Assembly (NCBI GenBank): GCA_963556145.1
Contig: OY744470.1
Location: forward strand, 3,534,001 to 3,598,000
Source: Hygrocybe punicea
Taxonomy: Eukaryota > Basidiomycota > Agaricomycetes > Agaricales > Hygrophoraceae
Direction: 5' to 3'
DNA length: 64,000 bases
In this document: in pieces, positions 22,132 through 31,807 of the stretch
Position numbering within the stretch: the first letter of the stretch is position 1
Layout of the letters: each line of letters starts with the position of its first letter
The notes under the pieces: model-generated
The model's database searches: none
What the model was told of the DNA's origin: nothing
The model's input: the letters and a program-made list of their open reading frames with translations, nothing else
Made by a program: the position numbers and the translations under genes

Positions 22132-22687
22132 TGTTAGAGGCGTGCAACTCCGGAAGGATCGGAGTTCTTCGGAGGAGCGGAGACGTCAACTCTTGAAGTA
22201 GGTTCACTACTTCCTTAAGTCGTATTGAGAAGACGTGGACGGAGCGGAGTTAGTCCGGAGTTCCGGACTAAGTACTAAGATAACTAATGAGCTTAAGGGA
22301 AAGCCTTAAGTTTGAGAGTGGGTAAGAAATAAGGAACTCAAGTTAATTTTCTGAACGGAGTTACAGGACATTGTAGTTCTAGTTTATATACTTGGTAGAC
22401 TAATTGTCATGTCCTTGGAGACGTGAAGACAATATGAACTCCGGAAAGAGGACCGGAGTTCGGAAGAAAATAAAAGGGATAAAAGGTTGCTATGTACGGT
22501 GACAAGTAAACAAAGGGGAGGAAGAGAAAAGGAGGTCGGAGTAAACAGAGATGGGGAAGAATAGTAATTAACAAGAGAAGAACAATAACGTACGCGAGAA
22601 GATAAGATAAGATAAGATAAGATAAGTCGGCGGAAAAGTCCGGAGCGGAGTTCGTCGGAATCCGGCGGAGCTGCATGGGATATGACA
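22132..22687 (-). repeat. 5' LTR of chromovirus
   Basis: This 556-bp repeat is the partner of 15652-16207. The sequence just inside it on the minus strand (GTATTTTCTGAACAAC) has no TGG-type tRNA match. The primer is therefore unclear, and self-priming is possible. Confidence 0.93.
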
Positions 22688-22692
22688 CGTTG

Positions 22693-24020
22693 GGTAAGAC
22701 GACACGACCGGCCTCGTTGCGGATACACTTTCCATTGCAGATATATTCGTCGATGTGGGGGCATTGCGGAATCAAGTGCATCGGGTCGTGACAAAAATAG
22801 CAACATTTTTCCGCCGGAGGCGGTATTGATCCGTTGTCTGTAAGGCGGGGAGCCGGGGGACGTGGTATAGGATTCGGACGGGAATGCTGGGCGGCCATGG
22901 TCTGGGTAAGCATTGCTATTTGTTGCGTCATAAGCCGCATAAGATCGGCCATGCCATTATTGGGTGGTTCCGCTTTTGGTACAACGGGTTCGGGAGTGGG
23001 TCGAGTACACGTGGATCGGGTAAAGGATCCTTGGTCGGCTGCGGTTCCGGCCAACAGGAAATGAGCGCAATTGTGAAATTCCTGAAAATCATAAGGATCG
23101 TCGTGGAAATGGTCGGGTTTGCTATACTGCATCCTCATTTTAACCCGCTGTTTGAGATCAGGGTCAAATCCAGCCTCGTACGCCAGATTTCGTTCACGTT
23201 CTGAGATCCGTCTCTTGTCAAGTAAGAAACCCGCGATACGGAAGAATTCTCTATAATATTCTCCCAACTCTGCGCGGGTACGGATCCCATGTCGGGCTTG
23301 TGTAATAGTAAGTCGATCGAGGTCCGCGACCGAATATCGTTGATCGTCCTCAGCACCGGGATATAATTGTATAACCGCTTTTCGAAAATCATCAAAATCG
23401 CCACCGGCCGCTGTCGGTAAAAGATCCCAAATCTCGAAGTCAGCTATACTGGCATACCGAAGACTATGTTTAATTTTGCCCCTGTCGTCGAGTTTGGCCT
23501 CGTCTGCTAAGAGGTCGACTTCGTCGAAGAAACGTTTAAGATTTAACGGGTTCCCGTCAAAGGTTGGAGCCGTGGCGTGGCCACGTGCAGGCATTTGTTG
23601 GGTAGTGGCCATAACGGGTGTAGGAACGGGGATCGAGGACGTAGATGTAGATGGGATGGGAACAACGGGAACCGGAATCGATGATGTAAAAACTATAGGA
23701 GACGAGATCGCAATATTCGACAAATCGGGAAGTGGAACACTAAAATTCGTGGATAACGATGTCGAGGAGGCAGACGAGACGATACTAGATGTCGGAACGG
23801 GATCGGGAGACGAAATCGAAGACGGGACGATAGACGGAATGGTACTAGAAACGGAAGCCGATTGTTGTTGAGCGGAAGACGACGAGGTTGGTGTGGAAGG
23901 GGGTGAGCTTAATTCGGAAGATTCATCCGAAGAGATGCGGATGACCGGGATTTCGAGGGGTAAATCGATAGGTTCTGGACTATTGGACGGAGTAAATAAA
24001 GGGGTACCGGATCCGGACAC
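22693..24020 (-). pseudogene. Outer Gypsy gag, N-terminal half
   Basis: The start is ATG 24020. A long Ser/Pro-rich N-terminus precedes a capsid-like region (APTFDGNPLNLKRFFDEVD, then RAELGEYYREFFRIAGFL). A Cys-rich nucleocapsid-type motif follows (CCYFCHDPMHLIPQC). The frame is cut after VVLPN by the chromovirus and resumes at 15651. Gag packages the element RNA in cytoplasmic particles. The call is made from position and the zinc-knuckle-like motif. Confidence 0.8.
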
Positions 24021-24187
24021 AAGTGGAGGGGCAGTGTGCGACGCTAGGTGCTCGGGTACGTCAAATAAAACTTCCTCTTGGTTTGTCGGATCGTTAACGG
24101 AAAGCGAAAGTTCTTCTCGAAGGGTTCGTGTATGTGACCGGAGTTGGGAAGCAATGGGGGACCTGGGTTGATTTGTACTTGAACCAC

Positions 24188-24205
24188 TCCTCGCGGTGAG
24201 CTCCA
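24188..24205 (-). other. Candidate primer-binding site of outer element
   Basis: Two bases inside the right LTR, the minus strand reads TGGAGCTCACCGCGAGGA. It begins with TGG, as expected for the complement of a tRNA 3' CCA end. I could not assign the tRNA. Confidence 0.45.
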
Positions 24206-24207
24206 GT

Positions 24208-24893
24208 TGTGACAGCGAATGTGGTTGTAGATCCGAATGGGAATCTACTGTGAAGGGTGATCAGCTAGTAGAAGTGATCAAAGGAGTGGCAAGTAGAGAA
24301 TCCGAGGTCACGTAAGTGGGAACCGGAGAGGATTGGACCTTTCCGATTGATCGGGTTGGTGTCCGATTGGTCGGGTTGGTGTCCGGATTGATTTGGGTGT
24401 CGGATCCGGTTGGGTCGTGAAGTTTGACAAAGAGTTTTTAGGTATAGTAAGGGCGGGTTTGTTACAGGATAACGGAAAGTGGTGAGAGACTTAGTACGAA
24501 AGGGTTCTGTGCGTTTTGGGGTGAAGAGTCAACTTGTATTATTGGTACAACTATCTCTACATTTTATAGTACTTAAACAAGGCGGTGCTCTGCACAGGCC
24601 AGTTAGGAGAAGAGGCAGTAAACGTCAAATCTACTGAAACATATCAACCCGATCAGTGTCTCTACGAAACGTGATAGGAACTGTAGTATAGGAGTGAACC
24701 GGTGTTGATGATCGTCGTGATGAGAACGTATACAATCGGGTTGAGCGCCGCCCTGTGTTACGGATCGGATCCGGATCCGGGTTTGGTGGATTTTGGAACG
24801 TATTTCAATCGGGTTCGTTATAGGTCTTTGTGCGGATTCGGGTTGTGTCATATATGTCGGGTTTTCGTGTATAGAGGGACCCTGCCCTCTACA
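24208..24893 (-). repeat. 5' LTR of outer Gypsy element
   Basis: This 686-bp repeat is the partner of 893-1576. It carries an extra TG near 24508 relative to the left copy. Every substitution I could find between the copies is a transition. Confidence 0.9.
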
Positions 24894-24897
24894 ATGG

Positions 24898-25447
24898 GAC
24901 GACATACATGCCATCCAGCAAAAAGTTGGTAAATATGCCACCAGCTACAGGCAGGCTCGTCGAGCATTGGTCAATCTAGGGGGGAATGCAGACATTTTGG
25001 ATCATTTCAAAGTGCTGAGGCAGGAGGATATCAAGATGAGTGGTGATATGCTTGAGGAGAATAGAGTGGGCCAGAGGAGTCACAAGCTGCCCTGGATCTG
25101 GCGGAGGAAAGAAAGGAATAATACTGGTGACAACGATTGGATGCAAGAAGGTGAATGGTTCTGCTACAGCAATTCATGGAAGATCTTACTGCTATACAGT
25201 GTATCGTGTAAACTGGCTCCGTGGCAAGGCCAGATATGATCGGTGGTCTGAAGAATTGCAAAGTGTCAAGTCAGAAATGGGTAACGTGATTCGTTGGCTG
25301 CAACACCAGAAGGTGCAATGGGAAGCACGTCGTGACAAAGTTGGTCTGGGACTGAGGGGGCACATCTGTTATGCGGAAAAACAAATGGTAATGTGGAGGA
25401 ATATGATAGCACAAGCAGAAACTGCCTTTTCCAACAAGATGGAGTAA
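24898..25447 (+). pseudogene. KDZ transposase, downstream fragment with native stop
   Basis: This continues the coding sequence interrupted at 892. The junction reads W-DDIHAIQQ, the typical KDZ sequence after KTRAW. Exons are 24898-25150 and 25200-25447, separated by a 49-nt intron (GTGAAT..ATACAG). The phases fit exactly: G at the end of one exon plus TG of the next makes Val in EVYRVNWL. The C-terminus (RYDRWSEEL, then a long helical stretch) ends at a stop at 25447. Without the 24-kb insert the two fragments form one frame with no internal stop. A minisatellite begins about 60 nt downstream. Confidence 0.8.
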
Positions 25448-25496
25448 TACATATTATTAGAGAAGATATAGTTGAACAGAAGAAAGTAATATATTT

Positions 25497-26290
25497 TTAA
25501 CCAACTGGACCATAACCATCTGCCAAGAATGACCAGCAAGCCAATATATGGTATTTGCCAACCCATGTCCCATGGCTGAGGGTATACTAACCAGGATTGG
25601 CCAATCCATGGCCAACCGAAATACCCAGACCTGTCGGCCAATCCACCTTTCATGGCCAGCCGACATACCCAGACCCGTCGGCCAACCCACATTCCATGGC
25701 CAGCTGAAATACCCAGACCTGTCAGCCAATCCACCTTTTATGGCCAGCCGACATACCGAGACCCGTCGGCCAATCCATGTTCCATGGCCAACCCAAATAC
25801 CCAGACCCGTCGGCCAATCCATGTTCCATGGCCAGCTGAAATACCCAGACCCATCGGCCAACCCACGTTCCATGGCCAGCTGAAATACCCAGACCTGTCG
25901 GCCAATCCACCTTTCATGGCCAGCCGACATACCGAGACCCGTCGGCCAATCCATGTTCCATGGCCAGCTGAAATACCCAGACACGTCGGCCAATCCACCT
26001 TTCATGGCCAGCCAAATTACCCTGGGCTGTCGGCCAATCCATGTTCCATGGCCTGCCAAGATACCCAGACCGGTGGGCCAATCCATCTCCCATGGCCAGC
26101 CAAAATATCCAGACCCGTTGGCCAATATATCCCCCTGCTTCGGCCAACTCATGTCCCTCAGAACATAGACCCCTCGGCCAAGCCATCTCCCCTGGAGAAA
26201 GATATTGGCCGGCCGAGATTGGCTGGCCCACTCGGAGTGGGAATTGTCCCTCTCGGCTGAGCCATGTCTTGTGGAAAAGATATGCTGTAA
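25497..26290. repeat. Minisatellite with 43-45-bp unit
   Basis: About 14 degenerate tandem units share CGGCCAATCCA, CATGGCCAGC and ATACCCAGACC. The block starts about 50 nt after the KDZ stop and ends where RT coding sequence (reading leftward) is abruptly lost after TGSKVGPN. It therefore replaces or interrupts the rest of that pol. No terminal repeats or target duplication were found. Long open frames on both strands are by-products of the repeat. Confidence 0.8.
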
Positions 26291-28844
26291 GGTGTGGTTG
26301 GGCCCCACCTTGGACCCTGTGAAGACCATCTCCGTCATGAAGAACTTCGACTTTTTCGCTGAGAGCGACAGGCCCGTTTCGCGGACGCGTTGGAAAAAGC
26401 GTCTGGTGTGGTCCATCATGTCATTGAACTCGTCACCTACCATGCCACCGTCGTCCATGAAGAGCTCGAGTTGAAGCGCCAGAAGTATGTCGCCTAACTT
26501 CTCGGCGGTTACGTGTGCAAATGTTGATGGTGCACCTGTGAGGCCAAAGGGCATATGCTTCTGGGTGAAGAACCCACAGCCCTCGATGTAAAAGGCCAGA
26601 TACGGCCTGCTCTCCTCTGGGATGACCACAGCGTAGAAGCTGGATGCGAAGTCGAAACCGTGGACCCATCTATGTCCACTCAGGTGGCGTTGTTTTGACC
26701 AGACGTCGCCTTGCGGCATGGGGAATATGCGGGTCACGTTGTTTAGGGCGTTGTAGTTCTGGCAAAAGCGCCAGGTCTGGGGCTTCGGTGGTTCGGCCGG
26801 GGTGTCTGGCTGCGGGGGTCGAGGGCCGAGATCGTGTGCAGGTGGGTAGCCGTTGGACCTGGCCAGTCACGTGACCGGGTTCCCACGGTTGACCTAGTTA
26901 GTAGCCTTCCCGATGTAGTAGTCAGGAGATGATCCATCCTATCCATCCAGTCCTACCTCTCGAGTCCTGCGTGAGCCCCCGGAGAGGTACCTCGGTACCT
27001 CTCCACCATGAGCGGCGCATTCTTTGTTGACTCTGTGGTGGAGCTCGTCCAGGAGTAGGCCAGGGTTATCGTGAACCTTCTGACCCAGCGCAATGGGTGA
27101 CATGCATTTTACGTCCTCGGGGCGTATAGGCTCTATGATGTCGCTTTTGAGTAGTGTGTCGATGGTTTTGTGCAGGAACTCGTGCTGTGGCAGGGTGAGG
27201 GGTCGCTGTTTTGGTATACGTTTGGGGAACGACGCGTCATCTGGTATGTGTATGTGATGCTCTGCGCCCGGCACAGCATTGACTTCGCCTACGGATAGGG
27301 CGAAACAGTCAGCGTATTCGGTAATTAGAGCACGCAACTTTGCGATCTGATCCTCGGACAAGTCCAGACCTATTTTGACCTGGGCCAGTATCTCGGCTAC
27401 CCTTGCCGGCTTAAACAGGTCTGTTTTCCGGGTGAAAATAGAGTGGTCTGCGTCGATGTCAACCTCCGGTTGGGCATCTCCAGCATCCTCATCGTCCATG
27501 TGGCCTCCGTCGTTGTGCAAGGTCCATACAGGCGTGGCGTGTGTGTGCAGTTGTTCGTTGTCGGTCCAGGACTGATGTCCGTTGTGTGCTGCCGGTGGGG
27601 GCTTCACCATGCGTCGCAGACAATGCCGTGTGTGTCTTCCTTTTCGGCAGGGCTTGTGGTGTCTGGGTGCAGTTACGTCGGCATCGGCTGTGTCGGCGGG
27701 GCTAGTCGTGTTTAGCGGGGTTTCTGCCAAGCTAGGTTCTTCGGGGTTGTCAGCACTAGGGAAATGCAGGGGTAACGCCAGGATACATTTGTCTGTATCC
27801 GTACTCGTACTCCCCACAGATACGGATGCAATATCCACGGATTTTACCCACGGATTCGCGATCAAAATGAGCCGGAGATCACCTGAAACGGTCAAGAATT
27901 GACTGAGATAGAGTCCAATCAATGTTTAGTTTCTATCTCAGTCAATTCTTGACCGTTTTGGATGATCTCCGGCTCATTTTGAAGCCCACGGATACGAGAA
28001 TCTGTATCCGTACTCGTACTCTTAAGAGTACGGATACCTGTGGAAAAGGATTTACCCTTATCCCTGCATTTCCCTAGTCAGCACCCAAAGTGTTGCAAAG
28101 TGTCGTGTCCAGGAGGCCCGCGAGCTTGGCAAATGGGTTCGGGGTGTTGAAGGACGGTGTCGGTTTTGTCTGGCTGGGCATGGTGTTGTTTGCCTTTTGG
28201 GGTTCCGGAGTCGTCCGGAGCGGGGTTTCACTTTCATTCTGTAGAATCTCCCACCTGCCGTCGTGCGGAATGTGCAGGGTATTGTCGCTGTAGTCGTGGG
28301 TGGCTCCGTATTGTTGGAGGATGGGTTTCCCCAACAAGACGGACCAACAACCCCCACTGGGGAATACTTCGAATGACACCATCTTGCGGGCGTTTCCGAG
28401 TTGGATGCTTCCAACCCAGCAGCCGTGTGATGGCACCCTGGTGCTGTCCGCCATGCGTAGGGTTTTGTAGGATGGTTGCAGGTGGCCAAGCTGGTGGCGT
28501 AGTCTGTTGTATGTAGATGTACATATTGCATTTACCATCGTGCCATCATCAGCGAGGCCACAGGCGCATTGGTCAAACCCGTTTGGGCCTTGAAGGAGTA
28601 TGGTTTGGATAAATGGTCTTGCTGTGTCTGTCACAGCCGGTGTGTCCCTTCCCACCGCATACAGGTCAATGATTTCATGTTTGAACGTCATGTGACCATG
28701 ACATGGAGTAACTGTACTAACTAATGAGTCCCGAGTGTTGTCTGTGTGCAATATGATTTCAGGGGGGTGTACTGGCGTGTCCCTGACCCATCCCGCACAG
28801 TGGTCGGGGACCGGCGTGTCCACTTGTTGATTTGTCTGGGCCAT
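26291..28844 (-). pseudogene. Protease and RT of second Gypsy element
   Basis: The protease-like part carries GLADDGTMVNAI (DDG in place of DSG), LRMADSTRVPS and SVLLGKPIL. It is split by a MITE at 27757-28076. The frame then continues into an RT leader (DCFALSVGEVNAVPGAEHHI) and RT (FPMPQGD, GFDFASSFYAVVI, MPFGLTGAPSTFA, LFMDDGG). Stops occur near 26943, 26900 and 26875. RT ends at about 26291 at the minisatellite. Relative to gag the frame is -1. Confidence 0.8.
27757..28076. mobile_element. 320-bp palindromic MITE, hAT-type
   Basis: The terminal inverted repeats are TAGGGAAATGCAGGG. The 8-bp duplication GTCAGCAC lies at 27749-27756 and 28077-28084. Nearly the whole element folds back on itself, with inner arms around ATGAGCCGGAGATC. 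It also contains ATCCGTACTCGTACTC repeats. Removal of 328 nt restores the protease-RT frame. It has no coding capacity. Confidence 0.85.
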
Positions 28845-29324
28845 CCGACTTCCGCTTACGCGGACGGCCCCCTCCCATTTCCCTGGACGTCATTGAAATT
28901 GTTCGAGTAGAAGTATCCACCGTACTCATGTGCGCGGTTGTCGAACCCGTCGTAGCCTTGGTGTCCGTGGGACACGTAATTCACATTTTGTGTTTGGCAT
29001 TCTTTCCATAATTCGTGGGCGATGTGGGACGCTATCCTGCACCAGGTGCGTTCATGTTCGGAGAGTGTGACCCCCCTGAAAACCGGGGCTGCTGCACGGT
29101 GGCCTGCCTGGCTGCAATCCCAGCACTCGCGGGATCCAAGTGGTGCGGTACTGGGATTCAGCGGGTAGGGGTGTAGTTCGTCCGGTTGTATGTTACCGTT
29201 GACGTGGTGCCACTCGTCGACTTGGGTTCTGTAAGCGGCGCGTCCCGCGTCCGTGTCGGGGTGCTGTTGTATGGCAAGGTTCTGTAGGTCTTGGTATCGA
29301 GCGGCGATGGGATGGCCCCTGGTG

Positions 29325-30369
29325 TAGGGTGTAGCACGGGTGACCCGCGGGTCCCTAAGCCCGACACCGTACCCGTACCCGCAGACACCGTACCCATCAC
29401 GGGTACAGGTCTGCATTACCCACTATCGGATGCGGGTATAGTGGTTACCCAGGTCACCGTGCGGGTACCATGAACCCGAGCGCTACTGTGAGCACGTTAC
29501 TGGGCAAGCCGTGGTCCCAACACCTCGCTCGGGCCAGACACACGTCAATTGACGTGTCTGTCACCCTAGCGAGGTATGGGGTGGGGACTCGGATGAGCCG
29601 TGCGCCATTCCCGGTGCCCTTGGTGTTGGATACCTCGCGAACACGGCCTGACACATCAAGCCAAGGTCCCAACACCTCGCTCAGGCCAGACACACGTCAA
29701 TTGACGTGTCTGTCACCCTAGCGAGGTATGGGGTGGGGACTCGGATGAGTCGTCCGCCGTTCCTGGTGCCCTTGGTGCTGGATACCTCGTGAACAATGCC
29801 TACGCGTCAGTTGACGCGTCAGGCCGTGTTCACGAGGTGGCTGGTGGCAAGGTCGTCGTTGTCAGTGCCGGATACTTCACGAATGACATCTATGCGTCAG
29901 TCAACGTGTCAGTGCTCATTCACGAAGTGATATGGCCGGTGGCGGAATGTGGGCTACACCCACGTTCCCTTTGTCGTCGTTGGGCCTTTCATGTTTGCGA
30001 GGGGATGGCTAAGTTAGTAGACGCGATGGTTTAGATATGGGGCATGTACCTGGGGCCGGTAGGTGGGTGCACCACCCTCCCGGCCTCGCTCTCCATTGTT
30101 GTTCTTGCCAGTGCTGTGTGAGTGGTGATGTGGGAGTGGTTGTTTGTGGTCCTTGAAGATGTGTTGGTACATTGCCTAAGTCAAAAAATAAGTCAATAAA
30201 TGTTGAATAGTTGAATAAAAACATACCGAAAGGGTCTCTTGAAGACCCGTCAAACCCGTGGTGCGGGTTCACGGTGGCACATGGGTTGCCTAATTTGGAC
30301 ACCGTACCCGTACCCGAGCAACCCACAGCCTGAAAACCGCGGGTTTACCCGAACCCGTGCTATACCCTA
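29325..30369. mobile_element. 1.05-kb non-autonomous hAT-like element with four hairpin units
   Basis: The terminal repeats are TAGGGTGTAGCACGGGT on the left and TAGGGTATAGCACGGGT on the right. The 8-bp duplication CCCTGGTG lies just outside (about 29317-29324 and 30370-30377). Removing 1,053 nt restores the gag frame (PRPSTR-GHPIAARYQ). The subterminal parts are rich in ACCCGTACCCG. Four hairpins occupy 29522-29928. No transposase is present. Coordinates are accurate to 1-2 nt. Confidence 0.8.
29522..29928. repeat. Four nested-palindrome units
   Basis: The units are 29522-29575, 29674-29727, 29784-29838 and 29874-29928. Each has outer arms (ACCTCGCT/AGCGAGGT twice, then ACCTCGTGAACA/TGTTCACGAGGT, then ACTTCACGAATGA/TCATTCACGAAGT) around a CGTCA..TTGACG-type core. 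The core is ACACGTCAATTGACGTGT in units 1-2 and ACGCGTCAGTTGACGCGT in unit 3. Unit 4's core is degenerate. Confidence 0.8.
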
Positions 30370-31470
30370 CCCTGGTGCTGGGTCTGGGCGGAAGTGGATT
30401 GGGCTGTCTGGCCATGTTCATGGGTTCCAGTCCCCCTCTGTGGGGACGCGGGGCTAGACCCCAGCCTGCAAACAAATTCCCCCTGCCTCCAATATTACTG
30501 ACGAACGGGTCAAGTGGATTCCCCCAGGTGGGGTGTGTTCAGTAATGCTGGGTGATGGTGTGTTGTTGTGGGGGGTTAATCGCGTGATGGATGTGAGTGT
30601 TGGTAAGGGTTTCGCGTAGGGCCTTTGTTGTGGACACTGTGATTCGCACTAGGCGGGCGGTCTCCTTGTCTTTCTCGTATTTCGCTACTGTTTCTCACAG
30701 GTGGATGACATCGATACCGCGCACGGTGTCGGTGAGTTCTTCGTACATAGCGCAAGATTTGTGTCTGATAAGGTCGCGGACCGGTGCTGGTAAGGAGTCA
30801 AACATGTCTTGTAATAGGAGGCTGTTTGTATCGTCGGCATCTTTCGCCTTGGGGAGCAGTCTGTTGGCCCATTTGATGTGGGTCCAGACCTCTTTGGATC
30901 CCATCGTCTCGGTTTTCATGCTGAGGGTTTCGACGGTGAGGGTCCATTCCTTGAGTTCTTGGATGCGTTCGGCCTTGGATGGTTTGGGAATGGTGTTCTT
31001 CGGCCACTGTTTCTCAAATGCCTCGACCAACTTATCCCAGTTGCTTTTGACATTGTCAGCTAGGCCGTCTAGCCATTGGTCGGCGGTGCCACCAAAGTCT
31101 AGGTTGTTCCGGAAGCAGTTGACCTTTTTCTTGTCCGTCGTGTACTCTTTGTCTTCAATTTTGATGTTGATCTCGCGTAAGAATTGGCCGGAGGTTGTTT
31201 TCTCGTCAGGGCCGCCATCCCAGCGTAGGGAGCCGGACTCGCCCATTCTGGTTCTAGGTGCGGTTGGTTGGGGGGCGGCTGGTGATGTTGGTGGTGTGGT
31301 CGGTTGTGGGTTTTTGGACTTGGTTGATGGTGTTGTGATGGAGGAGATGGATGATGCTGATGATGTCGATGGTGAACTCGAGTATTTACCGTTTTTGTCT
31401 CGGGTCCGTAAGGTGATTGTACGTTTGGGCGGTGTATTACGTGGGCGACTTGACGACGCCGTTTTGTGGT

Positions 31471-31807
31471 ACTGGAGTTGGTGTAATGTGTAGCTGTTCT
31501 CGGTACACGGTTCTCGGTTCTCGATTTTGGTGCTGGTGCTCGGTGCTCGGTGCTCAGTTCTGCATGGAGGTTTCAGATGGCGTGGGTGTCGAAGTTTGCT
31601 CTCATCACCATGTTGTGGAGGGATGGAGGCTGCTCAAGAACTCAAAAGGGATCGAGTGATGGTAGTGATGATAATCACTACAACACGAGGTCTGTGCTAC
31701 TAAAGGAACTGAACCGTGGGAATCCTAATCACGTGACTGCCCAGGCACATCTACTACACCACCTCAACCTACCAATCCCCATTTCTTGCAGGCAGTCATC
31801 CCCTAAC
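31471..31807. other. Junction of second Gypsy element and M1 5' flank
   Basis: The left part may be the missing gag start or LTR of the Gypsy remnant (CGGTTCTCGGTTCTCG, GGTGCTCGGTGCTCGG repeats). From about 31750 it resembles the 5' flank of M2 (49800-49847). No gene was seen. Confidence 0.4.

Larger units (their letters stand above)
15652..22687 (-). mobile_element. Chromovirus (Ty3/Gypsy with chromodomain), young insertion
   Basis: This is a 7,036-bp element with 556-bp LTRs that look identical base for base. They begin TGTTAG and end ATGACA. The host duplication CGTTG lies at 15647-15651 and 22688-22692. It reads on the minus strand: gag, -1 shift, protease-RT-RNase H-integrase-chromodomain, then an antisense accessory gene and the 3' LTR. 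Identical LTRs point to a very recent insertion. Pol nevertheless carries one in-frame TGA and one 1-nt frameshift. Confidence 0.93.
893..24893 (-). mobile_element. Ty3/Gypsy LTR retrotransposon, DUF4100-type pol (outer element)
   Basis: A 24-kb block is flanked by direct LTRs (893-1576 and 24208-24893) that begin TGTGAC and end TCTACA. The host target duplication is ATGG (889-892 and 24894-24897). The element reads on the minus strand: 5' LTR at right, gag-pro, RT, RNase H and integrase, then the 3' LTR at left. Its own length is about 9.9 kb; the rest is two later insertions (4415-11492 and 15652-22687). By eye the LTRs differ by about 11 substitutions, all transitions, and a 2-bp indel, or roughly 1.6 percent. 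An extra gene lies antisense to pol next to the 3' LTR (1870-3354). Confidence 0.9.
26291..31470 (-). mobile_element. Decayed second Ty3/Gypsy element (gag to RT)
   Basis: This is a minus-strand retroelement remnant with gag (31470-28856), protease and RT (28844-26291). RNase H and integrase are missing at the left, and no LTR was recognised. It carries several stops and two non-autonomous DNA elements, both inserted with 8-bp duplications without changing frame. Its FMDD-type RT and DDG protease differ from the chromovirus, so it is a separate lineage. Confidence 0.75.
28856..31470 (-). pseudogene. Gag of second Gypsy element
   Basis: The frame opens upstream of 31246 in a Thr/Pro-rich region (start unclear). 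A capsid-like region follows (WDGGPDEKTTSGQFLREINI, then ADQWLDGLAD and FEKQWPKN). After an interruption by a 1.05-kb element there is a single knuckle-like motif (CWDCSQAGH). TGA at 30695 and near 30540 break the frame; both could derive from CGA by one transition. Confidence 0.75.

Noticed and set aside
22384..22806. Frame crossing the chromovirus LTR into gag
   Set aside because: It is a chance fusion of LTR sequence with the interrupted outer gag.
24603..24941. Frames inside the LTRs (also 1286-1588)
   Set aside because: They lie in non-coding LTR sequence present at both ends of the element.
25457..26290. Reading frame through the 43-45-bp repeats fused to RT
   Set aside because: The repeat part (LAMEHGLADGSGYFSW type) is not part of RT and arises from the minisatellite.
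30597..31493. 298-aa plus-strand frame
   Set aside because: It is a shadow of the Gypsy gag on the minus strand.
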